A stretch of DNA of 64,000 nucleotides from contig WTXI01000042.1 of assembly GCA_022376515.1 (NCBI GenBank), positions 186,001 to 250,000 of the forward strand. The letters run 5' to 3'. Below the pieces are notes generated by a model. The model did no database searches. It was not told the DNA's origin and was given only the letters and a program-made list of their open reading frames with translations. Made by a program: the position numbers and the translations under genes. The stretch is from Lactifluus volemus. Lineage: Eukaryota > Basidiomycota > Agaricomycetes > Russulales > Russulaceae. This document shows positions 44,910-57,020 of the stretch, piece by piece (position 1 is the first letter of the stretch; each line of letters begins with the position of its first letter).

Positions 44910-46747
44910 AATCTCGGATGCAGGCCTACGAGGCGCAGAGCACGGCCCCGTAGACGAGAGCTGTATGTGAGACTGCGTTGATTTGACTTCCTTCAGTTTC
45001 AACTCACGATTACCGTTACCGCAGCGACAGACTTAGATCGCGGGCGTCGCTCTGACTCATCGTACCTTCAATGCGCAGCGACCTGAAGACCCAAAACACG
45101 CCTGGATAGTTTCGGCGAGTTCCGGCTTGGATTCTCACGCCTCCCACAACTGACTTCGGTGTAGACAATGCTTGTAACAAAAAAAAGCTCCTTTTCTCAT
45201 AAATTACACTGAGCACTATCACTCGGAGTTGTACCCGTTGCTTCATTCACTGTCCTCTGTCATCGCGGAGCACATTTAACGTATATACAGTAAGGATGTG
45301 TTACACAACGCATCCTGTGCATCCTGCTCTGAGTGGATGCATATTAGACAAGATCCACTTCAGATTGGAGTACACGAATCCCCTCCTTGAGAGGAGAGAG
45401 ACGGAGGTGGGTGGGTACCATGGGGATTCTTGTGGGAGGAAATCGTCATGGCCACCAAAAGTGAGCAAACGAGAGCTGGGCGTGATTGTGGCAAAGTGTC
45501 ATGAAGGGGATGTGAAACTAAACGTCATGAATTCACCCCCGAAGCCAAGATGGGGCGGAAAAAAAAATAACTAAGCAGGAAGTGGGGGACCCTACTTGCA
45601 GTTGAGTAACCGTAGCGGCTGTGGCAGCGAGGTGCGCAACAAAGCGGGGTCAAAGGTTGTGCCTCCGTCGATCCTAGACCGCAGTTCACTGAAGAGGAAC
45701 AGGGTGGTTCTGAAACACGCCAGTTGAATGATAATGGCAGTAAGTACGACGGTACCGGGTGATGATGAAGAAAAATGAGGATTGGGGATGTAACGAGCCA
45801 AAACCGCACGTCCAACAGTCTCAATCTACAAGTCACAAAATTTCCTTCTCCAATTAGATCAGTTACGGCTGAACAGGGAGAAAACATATAGGGGAGGACA
45901 CACTGGATATTGATGACCTGTATGTGATTCACAATGCAGTGATCCATTCACTGAACTATTGGAGTGAGACACTATTACACTAAGGCTCAGTCTATGAAAG
46001 AAAAGACTGTATTGTTCTAACCTATTGGAGTGAGACACTAAGGCTAGAGTGAATGGTAAGTTACTGAGAACTAAGTAAATAAAGGAGAGACTAACCTCAG
46101 TCTATGAAAGAAAAGACTGAGGTAGGTGAACACAGTGTCTACACTATATAAGGAATGACCAACTGAGGTCAAATTCTAAGGGAGTTAAGCTATAAGGAGA
46201 TAATGGAATCGACTTGGTACGGAATGCGGAAAGTCTGTGGGTATCGGTGTCATGTGTCATGTGATGTGTGACCACGTAATGGAAATGGAACTGTGACATG
46301 ATCACAGCATGATAGTAACTTATTAGTAAGGGAGAGAGAATTGTTTATTTACACCCCAAACTGTTCTGTTTAAGTACTTGTACAGGGAATAGTACATGTG
46401 ATAACAATGATGATGTGTGATGTTCAGTGACGTCACATCACAGATGTCAATACCACGAAGCGTCGCTCGACTTGCGCCTTGTGAGGCTGTGCTCCCAACA
46501 TGAACCCGCCAATCCACACCTGTGATATCATGGAAAAATATGAAAATAGCGTACACTCGATATCTTGGTGACTAACGGTAGTGAGATGAGGATCGGGATA
46601 TGATTATAGGCGGTGCATCATGGCAGCGGGAGTGGCTTCTGTAAGGAGTAACAAACAGGACCCCCGGGAAGTGCATTGTAGTGTCAGGGGTACTTATCCT
46701 AGGATCGCCATCGGTAGCCCTCCCGTTTTCTACACACCACTACCGCC
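44910..46747. other. Spacer between the NLR genes
   Basis: No gene. It contains a paired hairpin motif at 45988-46122 followed by a TATATAAGG box near 46147, possibly a decayed LTR. Minus-strand frames at 45525-45947 are unrecognised. The last ~250 bases resemble the upstream region of NLR gene 1 (about 39830-39960). Confidence 0.4.
45988..46122. repeat. Paired stem-loop motif, site 1
   Basis: CAGTCTATGAAAGAAAAGAC plus TG occurs at 45988-46009 and again at 46101-46118 inside a longer perfect dyad 46095-46122 (CCTCAGTC / GACTGAGG arms, 12-base loop). The same architecture, with unrelated primary sequence, occurs at 54462-54542 and 57330-57468. Confidence 0.8.
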
Positions 46748-49700
46748 ATGCCTCACTCTCCCTCTGCGACTAACTCAAATCCACGCTTTCAGTCTATCAT
46801 CAATCAAGCTCTCCAAGAATACAAAAATACCACCGGGAAAGACCTCCCATCTCATCCACTATTTCGTGATTTTACCGCCTGCGACTCTGCCGGTGCTATC
46901 CTTGGAGTCCTACAAAGGCAACTTCCTGGGTATAATGCACCCGGGAGTAGCCAAGAATCATCCAAATGGCCATGGCTTGGTACGACAGTAGATGTACTCA
47001 GCCAGGTTTTACAGACCATTGGCTCTGGCATTGGTATAGTAAGTCCTCGCACATAGGCTCCAATCACGGCTCTGACTAGTGTCATAGGTGTATCCTCCTG
47101 CTGGGGTGGTGTTTTCTGCCATTTGCGTACTCCTCTCCGTAAGTGTCTCGCTTAATTGTTTTGTGTGGCTCATGTAACGTCATGCTTTTCAGGTGGCCAA
47201 GGCATTCGGCGCTAGTCACGGATCTACTCTAGGTGCACTCTCTGAGCTCTTTGAGCACATCGTCAAGTTCCTCAGGCGCCTTGAGACTTATATGAAGGTT
47301 CCGCCGATCCCGGAAATACAGGAAGTGATTGTCAAGGTCACGGCTGAAGTCCTTTCCGTCCTAGCTGTCGCAACAAAGGTGATCGAGCAGCGACCGATAC
47401 GTAAGTTTATCACTAATGATGAACAACTGGGGTTGACTGAAGCATGTATAGAAACGTTTTTCAGCAAGCTTGTGGGATATACTGATATTGACGACGCGCT
47501 GGATCGCTTAGACAAAGCGACGCGAGAGGAAGCTCTCACGGTGGCTGTACAAGCTCTGGATGCGGCACATCGGGTGAACGATAAAGTCATAGGCATCGCT
47601 GACGAGGTAAAGGGCATCGACAGCAAAATGAGTGGCAGAGTCAAGGGCATCGAGAGCAGGGTTCACTGCATTGAAGGGAAAATGAAATCATTTCGTGATG
47701 TCCTGGACAGTGCGTATCTCGTCTCACCAGTCTTCGATACAATCTTAATGTGGCATGCAATCGGAAAAGGCCCTGGCAACTTTGACCGTACGCGATCTCG
47801 TCATAACTCCATCACGTGCTCCAAACGCTTAAACACTTTCCAGGAAACAAGTTGCGGTCAGCCCTTAGAGAATGGCTATCCCCCCAGATCCTTCTGTAAA
47901 CTACAGAAATGCGCTTGAATCGTACCACAACGGAACTGCGACGTGGTTCACTCAAGGTGACACATTTGCAGATTGGAAAAAATCTGGCTCTCTCTTGTGG
48001 ATATATGGGAAGCGTACGCTCTCTTGCCCTTTCACCTTCGCTGCTTGCTGATAGACCTTCGGTTGAATAGCTGGCTCTGGAAAGAGTATTCTGACGTATG
48101 TTTCTCTTCAATCTCCTGAATTCAGTAACTTATGTTTCCTAGTTCGGCGGTCATTCGAAGTATCGACGGCCCCTTCGATGCTGGCTCAGCATATCTAGCG
48201 TTTTTCTTTTTCGACTTTAAGGACACAGACAAGCAAGGTGTATATGGCCTACTTTCGTCGTTCCTTGTCCAACTCTCCGATCAATCCGATTCGTATTGCG
48301 ACAAGCTTCTCGCCTTATATTCGTCACACCGTCGCGGCTCCGAGTCACCCAAGCCGGGATATGATGCCCTTTGGGAATGCCTCAAAGACATGCTCGTTTC
48401 AGCTGGACAAGTCCCAGTTTATCTTGTTTTCGACGCCCTTGATGAATGTCCCGATAATTATGGGATACCATCCCCGCGTGGAAAGGTCCTCGACCTCGTG
48501 GAAGGTCTCGTCAAGTTGCACCTTCCAAATTTGCGGCTGTTTGCCACCAGTCGCCCCGGGAGTGACATCCGAGCCGTTCTCGATCCCCTCACTTGTACTC
48601 CTTTATCCCTTCACGACCAAGAGGGACAGAAGAGAGACATAGTTAATTATATCAACCATGTTGTTAACTCGGAGGCCAAGATAAAGCGATGGCGAGAGGA
48701 AGACAAGAGGGAGGTTATAACGACGCTCTCAGACAGGGCTGATGGGATGTGAGGACATCACTGTCTATTTGTTATACTGCCTCATGTTTTTGTGCAGGTT
48801 TCGCTGGGTGTATTGCCAGCTTGAGCGGCTACGTCGCTGCATTGTGTCAAGTGTGCGGGGCATCCTTCAAGAATTGCCCGAATCCCTTGATGAGACATAT
48901 GCGCGGATACTCCGAGAAATTGCCAAAGAGAATCGAGAACACGCATATCGTCTTTTGCAATGTCTCACGGTCGCTAGTCGCCCTCTTCGTACTGAGGAAC
49001 TCGCAGAAGTGATTGCGATAGAATTCACCACGCAAGGGACTCCGACCCTCAATGGTGATTTGCGCTGGGAGAATGAAGAAGAAGCCATTCTATTGGCATG
49101 CTCCAGCCTAGTCGCAGTCATTGATGACGAAGGTTCTCGGGTTGTTCAATTTTCGCATTTCTCGGTCAAGGAGTTCCTCACGTCGGACCGGCTTGCCGGC
49201 TTAGAAGATGCTTCGTATTATTATGTTCAACCGGAACCTGCGCACATAGTGATGGCGCAAGCTTGCCTCGCTGTCTTGCTTCGGTTGGAGCCCTACACGG
49301 ATGAGAACATCAAGAGCTTTCCTCTAGCCGATTATGCTACAGCACATTTTGGCAACCATGCGGAGTTCGGGGATGTGATATCACACATACGAGATGGGCT
49401 CGACACTCTGCTTGACTCCAAGAAACCGCACATTGCTGCGTGGTGCAAGGATGGCAGTCCTATCTGTTACCCACGCACGCCCCCTTTATATTTCGTCGCG
49501 CTTTGCGGATTTCTTGGCATGACCAGGCACCTTATTTCGAGACGTCCACAATATGTAAACGTCTCCCTTAACGGCAACACACCATTGCATGCAGCGGTGG
49601 TTCAGGGGCACATCGAGGTCTCAAGGTTACTACTTCAGTCAAGCTGCCAATGTCTACATCCGATCAGTCTTCGGACGCCGCTTCATTTGGCATCAGAACA

Positions 49701-51711
49701 TGGACGCCTCGATATTGTGCAGCTGATACTTGATGAGCACGACCGTAGGGGAATACGTACAACCTCAGTACGTCCTATGGCAAAACATCGATGGTTCAGG
49801 TCACCCGTACGCACCCCGGATGTCCATGTCTGCGATTACGACAATGGTTTGACACCACTACACCTCGCTTGCGGGAGTGGACACCACGCCATTGCGCAGT
49901 TACTGCTAGATCGAAATGCAGATGTAGACGCACTGGACGAGTCATCCTCAACTCCTCTGCATCAGGCGTTAGACCATATGCGGTCTAGCGACACCCGGAT
50001 CGAATCGTTCAAGGCGGTCGTTGCGGTGCTTGTCAAATCCAACGCCAACGTTAACGTTAAGAACAATAAAGGCGAGACACCACTACACCTCGCGTGTCAT
50101 GTTGGGGACCAGGACGTCGTGCAGTTATTATTGGGTCGACATGCGGATACGGCAGTGCAGGATAATTCCCACTCAACACCTCTGCTTCTAGTATTAGAGC
50201 AGCGGGAACGTGGGAGAATCGGGACGCCCGAGGCTGTGGCAAAACTGCTCATTGAATCTGGTGCAAATGTTAACGTTCGGAACGATGAAGGCCAGACACC
50301 ACTACACTTCGCGGCAGAGGGGGGATACCATGACATCGTCCGGATATTGCTGGATCTGGGTGTGGATGTGGACGTACAGAATAAATGCCATTCAACTCCT
50401 CTACATCTTGCACTACGCTACCAGGCGTGTTGGAACATGGAAGTGTTCAAGATGTTACTTGAATTTGGTGCAAACTTCAACATACTAGATGATAAAGGCC
50501 AGACACCGCTACACCTCGCAGCTCGCCTTGGCAATCGTGACGTCATATCATCATTACTGGACCGAGGTGCGGAATTGGGTGCACAGGATAACAACCATTC
50601 AACTCCGCTGCATCTCGCGTCATCCCAAAAGGATGTGGGGTCTGTAGAGCTGTTGCTCGAATGTGGCGCAAGTGTCGATGCGCGCAACAAGCAGGGGCAG
50701 ACCTCACTCCACATCGCATCTGGGCAGGGAAATCTCGATGTCACGCGGCTATTACTGGATCAAGGCGCTGTACCGGACATGCGTGATAACAGCTACTCCA
50801 CTCCATTACATGAGGCGTCATCTCGGGGAGATGTCGATCTCGTGAATCTGTTACTCAAATATGGCGCAAGTGTCGACGCACGAAACAATGAGGACAAGAC
50901 AGCACTACACGCTGCATCCAAGTGCGGAAACCTCGAGATGATGCGAGCATTGCTGAATCATGGTGCAGAAGTCGACGCACAAGATAGGCATCTCCTCACT
51001 CCGCTGCACTTGGCGTCGTGCCAGAAGAAGGTCGAAGCTGTGGGGTTGTTGATTGAATGTGGTGCAAATGTCCATGCACGGAGCAACGAGGGGATGACAG
51101 CACTACACTTTGCGTGTAATTGCCGGAACCTCGAGACTATGCCATTACTCCTGGACCAGAATGCGGAAGTCGATGATGATGCACTGAGTAGTCGCGACTC
51201 CTCTCTTCTCAACCTGGCGTCATCAGATAATGAGGTCGAGGCTGTAAAGCTGTTACTCAAATCTGGTGCAAACGTCCATGCACGGACCAATGAGGGGAGA
51301 ACAGCATTACACTTTGCATCGATGCATGGAACCCTCACGACCATGGAATACTTACTGAGCCAAAATGCAGAAGTAGATGCACAGGATAACTCCCACTTCA
51401 CTTCACTCCACTCGGTGTCATCCCGACATGCGGCTAATGCTATAGAGCTGTTGATCAAATATGGCGCAAACATCCATGCACGGAGCAACCAGGGGGAGAC
51501 AGCCTTACACTTTGCATCAAAGTGTAGATATATCGATACTGCCAGTGTGCTGTATCTATTGGACCAAGGCGCAAACGTGGATGCGCAGGATAACAACCTC
51601 TTGACTCCACTGGACCTGGCGTCATCCAGGTTGGATAAGGGCCTTAAAACGCTGCTGATTCAATACGGCACCAATCCTCATTTGCAAAACGAGGGAGAGA
51701 TGCCATCCTAG
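46748..51711 (+). CDS. NLR-like STAND protein 2: Goodbye-NACHT-20 ankyrin repeats (one frameshift)
   Basis: Nine exons like gene 1: 46748-47038, 47088-47138, 47193-47400, 47452-47709, 47770-47787, 47844-48013, 48071-48095, 48143-48748 and 48798-51711. Exon 6 is 170 bases where gene 1 has 171: a C run at 47880-47885 is one short, breaking the frame between EWLSP and DPSVNY. Without it the protein would be ~1513 aa. Goodbye-type N-terminus, Walker A GKPGSGKS, Walker B VYLVFDALDECPD, DGMFRWVYCQLERL and QFSHFSVKEFL are all present. Twenty ankyrin repeats start at about residue 796. The frame break may be inactivation, a homopolymer error, or tolerated by restart at the ATG at 47872 (MAIPPDPSVNY), which would give a Goodbye-less NACHT-ANK. 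Confidence 0.85.
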
Positions 51712-52429
51712 GTTTCGTCTACGACAGACCATGTGGGGGCCAAGCCATTGCCGTCGAAGCATATAGATCCCACACCGAAAAGATTTTGTACCTGAGTCCG
51801 TAGGATATTTTCGAAGCCTCGTATGCGTTCTATTTGATCTTCGTCAGTAGTTATTCTCATTTAATTTTTTTTTTCAGGTTTGCATTTGTTGCGGAACGTA
51901 CCCATATCGTGATCCCTTTGTCTCCACTGAATAACAATGTGAGTGGAGTGTAATCACCAATATTAGGAGGGACGATAAACTAATTGAGATTTGTTCACCA
52001 CGCTTTCGGCTTACGCAGTCACCCGATCAAATGCAATAGATGCCCACTAACGTGCGAAGATAGAGAGCAAGTGCGAAGTTACAAAAATGATGGCTGGCTA
52101 TATGCGTGTGTGTTAGGTTTGTACTTTGTTTTGAGGAGAAAAATACAAGAAAGAGGGAAGTTAGTTGCCGCCAGCAGTCAGAGTCAGAGTATCATAACAT
52201 TGTAGGTATGCGATGCACATTGAACGTTGTCTATGTGGTATATGTCTCAGGTCCGATTCCATGGACGTTTGCATGGTAATATCCCGCGGGAACTGCTGTT
52301 AGAATATTCTTTGATAATCTGTGCGCACAACTCGCAGGGATAATCACATGCTGTGCATTCGAGGGAACCACCACCTTGTGCCAATCCATACCGCACGCAG
52401 CGCGCAGCATCACCACATTAGATCATGGC
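51712..52429. other. Intergenic 3' of NLR gene 2
   Basis: A T-rich tract near 51865-51875. No recognisable gene on either strand. Confidence 0.35.
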
Positions 52430-54150
52430 TGAAAACTGAAAAACTCTGTGGATCAAAAATAACACCCTTAACACCTTGGTGATGATCACCGAGTCGACGC
52501 ACCCCATTACCAACAAAGTTCTCCGACCACTGCGCAATGGCCATGTCCACTGCCTGCGAATTGTGCCTCTGCTCACGCAGCCGCAAGTCCCGGCTCGTCC
52601 CTGTATGCTCCCATTCGTCCACTGTATCCACGCATCCTCTTGCAGCTGGGCATTCTTCAGCTCTTGAAGCCACTCGGGTTGACCGTTGGAATGGGGATTG
52701 GGGACAGCGGGGTCAGGATGACAGCGTGGGAAGTGTAGCGGACATTGTACAGTTACCCGACGCTGAGATAAGCATAGACAACGCGACTTCATCCCCAACC
52801 ATTACACCCTCGAGGCAACGCCCGACCCTCCACCGTTCGTCAGCACATACACAGGCGTGAATGCCGTCGTGGGCAAGAGCGAGGCACGGACATCGCGCAC
52901 GCGTGTGACGATCTGATTGATTTCGGGGAAGCAATGGCACGGTTCCGTGAGAGCTCTTCGTTTTTTTTTTTGGAAAGCGCTTTTTATTTGGGGGTTAACT
53001 AAGACGCTAACTACCTAAATAAAGTGCTAAGTGTCAGGAGATTTACCATCAGCTTATCTTAGCGCGCTGGAGCCGGGCCGGTGGACCGGGGAGAGGACGA
53101 AAATGCATTTACGCACATCCCTGGAAGGGGATAGTGTGGGACTCGGGCCACTTCACCTGGGGTCAGCTATCATGGCCTCCTACCCACTAAAACCTCACAA
53201 TTGTAGAGCTAGTTGTATGGGGATCCCCATGCTGTCTTAGGATGAGATCCCAGGTGCAGGATATTGTCATGGTGAAGTTCTTATTTTGTTTGATTTTAGC
53301 TGTGAATCTTCATGTTTTTAGTTCGGTGGTCGGTTTGGTGGCTTATGGTGCAGGTAGGTGCGCAGATTCTTCATTGTGGACAGGTTGCCAGTGGTGCAGG
53401 TTGGTGCCCGGGCTCCGGGCTGGGGATTGGGATGCGTGGTTTGGGGCAATTGTTTTGTTGGTGCCCGTAATTGTAGTGTAGGTCACGGTGGCAGTGGCAT
53501 TGAGATTTTAGGATGTCTTGTAGTTGCTTATGATAGGTAGTGCTTTGTAGTAGGTAGTACAGTACTAGCAAGTGGTACTGTAGTGACATCTTGTGCTGTG
53601 ATTGAGTGGCACACAGGTTGGTGGGTATGGTTCATACTTTATACCATTTGTTGGGCTCTCCAAGTCTCAATGCCTCATAGTTAACAGGGTTTATGATATT
53701 ATGGTGTGTGTGTTAGGGGGTCATGGTGTGCGAGAGCGGTGTGTCGCTCACCCTTGCCTGGTGTAGGAAAAACCCACCATGGTGGTGGTTCGGGTTCAAG
53801 GGCCCCCCCCGTGAGAGCTCTTCAGCCCCGGCTGGAAGCGAGGAACCAGTCCAGTAATCCGTAGACTTCGTTGAAGCCCATGAAACGTGTCGACCAATTG
53901 ACGATATCCCTACAGTGTTCGAGGTAATCTCCATGTCGGACGTGTAATGTGAGTAAACCTGAGAGGAGTGTAGGGGCAGAAGATGGGGTGAAATCAGATG
54001 GCGTGGCATGAGAAAGCACGGGGTCGATAATAGGTTCATTCGCGGCGGAAGGCTCTGGCCACTTTCTGCCAGTGGCTTGGGGAGGTCCTTCAAAAAGACA
54101 AGGAGTTCATCGGGCCTGTTCATCCTGGCTCGAGCTGGAGAGATGAAAGA
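52430..54150 (-). pseudogene. Protein O-fucosyltransferase-like relic, split by a retroposon
   Basis: Upstream part on the minus strand, 54020-53824: LTLHVRHGDYLEHCRDIVNW then FMGFNE, the H-x-R-x-G-D-Y motif and context of GDP-fucose O-fucosyltransferase-like proteins. After the insertion at 52960-53810 the reading resumes at 52940-52430 with CHCFPEINQIVTRVRDVRAS, YVLTNGG, WLQELKNAQL, SRDLRLREQRHNSQAVDMAI and FVGNG, again typical of this family's donor-binding half. Stops (near 52815) and frameshifts are present besides the insertion. The enzyme would transfer fucose to proteins in the secretory pathway; this copy is dead. Confidence 0.55.
52960..53810 (-). mobile_element. Retroposon with poly(A) on the minus strand and 13-bp target duplication
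   Basis: GTGAGAGCTCTTC occurs at 52947-52959 and again at 53811-53823, exactly flanking 851 bp. The left end carries a T11 run (52961-52971). On the minus strand this is a poly(A) tail preceded by AATAAA about 15 bases upstream. The block separates two halves of the O-fucosyltransferase-like relic. No reverse transcriptase motif is visible, so it is a 5'-truncated LINE, a long SINE-like element or a retroposed transcript. The insert is G/T-rich on the + strand. Confidence 0.85.
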
Positions 54151-54461
54151 AGAGAGTGGTTGTCCCAGGCCAAAGAAAGCGCTTCAAAAACGACGAGGGG
54201 TGAAAGGGCAGGGACGAAAGGGAGAGGAACGTGGCGTCTCGAGGGTGACTTGGCCATGAAGGCTCTGTGTTATAGACCGGAGTGGCATCGAAGATGGTCA
54301 AAACCGGGAAACGTCAAGTTACTTCGAGTTAGTTGCGAGGGACCGAAATTTTTATTTTATCGTGTTGCAATTAGCGCTGCAATTTCCCAATCGAGCTGAA
54401 GCCCAGGGGCCGAGCTAGAAGTCATAATAGGTCTCACAAATAATGACATTTTCTGAAAATG

Positions 54462-54759
54462 CTGAGGACGAGTCAGCGGGAGTGAAAACGCTGGTAGATT
54501 AAAGACTAACCTGAGGACGAGTCAGCGGGAGTGAAAACGCTGAGTCCCCAGGGGTAAAAACTACGGGTATAAATACAGTTGAATGTGGCTGACTATAGTT
54601 TATGTGTGTTTGCCGAAATCTCGAAGAGTCAACATACGTATCGTAACTACCTATTTGGGTTTCCGAGTCTGTCCAAAGTTGCATACAAATCTAAGATAAT
54701 AAAGTGCAAAATAGTCCTCCATCCGAGATAAGCGGGACAAGATCCCACCATATCTAACA
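54462..54759 (-). mobile_element. Copia-type LTR with paired hairpin motif (site 2)
   Basis: Immediately downstream (minus strand) of the copia RNase H stop, a purine tract leads to TGTTAGATATGG at 54759, a typical LTR start. The LTR holds TATTTATA near 54571-54578. A dyad motif CAGCGTTTTCACTCCCGCTG (minus) occurs twice, at + strand 54474-54493 and 54523-54542, within a 32-base direct repeat (54462-54493, 54511-54542). The exact outer end of the LTR is not certain: TCTACCA near 54493 or beyond the second copy. Confidence 0.6.
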
Positions 54760-54766
54760 CGCCCCT

Positions 54767-54976
54767 TCACGCTGCATCTCGGAGTCCCATCGCGAGAGCG
54801 TGTGACTTGAGTTTAACCCGCACGAGACCCTTGGTCAGCGCGTCCGTGACCTGGTCAATCGTGGGTACGTACGAGAAGTCAATTTCGGAATCGGTGAGGA
54901 GCTGTTGGAGGAAGTGATATCGGACGCCTATATATTTGGTCCTATCGTGGAACTCGGGGTTGCGTGCGACTGCCAT
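54767..54976 (-). pseudogene. Copia retrotransposon RNase H C-terminus (truncated)
   Basis: The minus strand reads MAVARNPEFHDRTKYIGVRY, then HFLQQLL, IDFSYVPTIDQVTDALTKGL and stops. HDRTKYI..RYHF and TxDQxxDxLTKGL are the C-terminal RNase H signature of Ty1/copia Pol. Everything upstream of this end is missing: the adjoining + strand sequence from about 54985 is satellite DNA. The break lies a few codons before the MAVARNP segment. Confidence 0.85.
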
Positions 54977-54984
54977 AGTGGATC

Positions 54985-57020
54985 AATAGTCCTGGCTAAA
55001 TTAGTATACTAAACTTTAGCAAAAGTACAAAAGTACTTTGAATTCAGCCCAGCAATTACTGATACTACTTTCTACAGTACCTACTGATGTAGCTAGTTAA
55101 TTATGACCAGTATGATCTGTTATAGCTAGTATACTTCTATATAGCTGGTGCCACTCATTTTTCCTGTCACATTAACTAGACACAGCTAAACCAGCTTACT
55201 GTTTAGTACACTTTAGCACAGTTATAGCTACTATAAATTATAACCCATTAACTAGACACAGCAATATGTTTACTACTAGTTTACTTTAGTATGGCTATAG
55301 CTAATGCCAAACTTCCATGAGTTAATTAGATATAGCAACTGATTTACTACTAGTACACTTTAGTACAGTTATAGCTGCTACTAGTTTATACCACATTAAC
55401 TAGACACAACAACAGATTTAATACTAGTACACTTACATGCAGTTATAGCTGCTACAAATTTACATCACATGAACTAGAGTACAGTAAATCAAGTTCTACT
55501 AGTACACTTACATACAGTTATAGCTACCACTAATTTATACTACATTAACTAGATTACAGTAACTCAAGTTCTACTAGTACACTTACATACAGTTATAGCT
55601 GCTAGTAAATTGTACCACATTAACTAGGTCATAGCAACAGATCTACTACTAGTACACTTATGTGCAGTTATAGCTGCCACTAATTTATACTACATTAACT
55701 AGACACAGCAACAAATTACTACTAGTACACTTTAATACAGTTCTAGCTATCACAAATTTACATCACATTAACTAGATTACAGTAACTCAAGTTCTACTAG
55801 TACACTTACATGCAGTTATAGCTGCTAGTAAATTATACCACATTAACTAGGTCACAGCAACAGATCTACTACTAGTACACTTATGTGCAGTTATAGCTGC
55901 CACTAATTTATACTACATTAACTAGACACAGCAACAAATTACTACTAGTACACTTTAATACAGTTATAGCTACCACTAATTTATACTACATTAACTAGAT
56001 TATAGTAACTCAAGTTCTACTAGTACACTTACATACAGTTATAGCTGCTAGTAAATTGTGCCACATTAACTAGGTCACAGCACAGAACTTCTACTAGTAC
56101 ACTTACATACAGTTATAGCTGCTAGTAAATTGTACCACATTAACTAGGTCATAGCAACAGATCTACTACTAGTACACTTATGTGCAGTTATAGCTGCCAC
56201 TAATTTATACTACATTAACTAGACACAGCAACAAATTACTACTAGTACACTTTAATACAGTTATAGCTACCACTAATTTATACTACATTAACTAGATTAC
56301 AGTAACTCAAGTTCTACTAGTACACTTACATACAGTTATAGCTGCTAGTAAATTGTGCCACATTAACTAGGTCACAGCAACAGAACTACTACTAGTACAC
56401 TTACATACAGTTATAGCTGCTAGTAAATTGTACCACATTAACTAGGTTATAGCAACAGATCTACTACTAGTACACTTATATGCAGTTATAGCTGCCACTA
56501 ATTTATACTACATTAACTAGACACAGCAACAAATTACTACTAGTACACTTTAATACAGTTCTAGCTACCACTAATTTATACTACATTAACTAGATTACAG
56601 TAACTCAAGTTCTACTAGTACACTTACATACAGTTATAGTTGCTAGTAAATTGCATCACATTAACTAGACATAGTAACAAATTACTACTAGTACACTTAC
56701 ATACAGTTATAGCTACTAGTAAATTGTGCCACATTAACTAGGTCACAGTAACAGATCTACTATTAGTACACTTACATACAGTTATAGCTACCAGTGAGTT
56801 ATAATATCATGATATTAACTAGATGTAGCTGCTGGTGTACTTATAGTTCACTTGTTATAGCTACAGCTGTTAGTAAATTATAGCAAGTTAACTAGAATGT
56901 AGCAACTGGTTTACCTCTGGTTTACTATAGCACAGCTGTAGTTGCTGTTAAACTATTATTATACATTAACTATTAGTAGTAACTAGTTTGCCACTAGTTC
57001 ACTTTAGTGCAGCTATAGCT
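54985..57020. repeat. Satellite array, ~75-bp period with higher-order structure
   Basis: About 2 kb is made of some 26 tandem units with the core CTAGTACACTTACATACAGT, TATAGCTGC and CACATTAACTAG. Units fall into at least three types distinguished by the sequence after CATTAACTAG (GTCATAGCAACAG, ACACAGCAACAAATT, ATTACAGTAACTCAAG). These recur in order, giving a ~225-bp higher-order repeat visible from about 55500 to 56650. Units at both edges are diverged while central ones are nearly identical, the usual result of unequal exchange. It is A/T-rich and has no coding potential. Confidence 0.93.

Noticed and set aside
50958..51596. 212-codon minus-strand frame
   Set aside because: Antisense of the ankyrin array of NLR gene 2, open because of the repeat's codon pattern.
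55000..57000. CRISPR-like array of regularly spaced repeats
   Set aside because: Units are contiguous ~75-bp tandem repeats without unique spacers, in a eukaryotic genome; it is a satellite.
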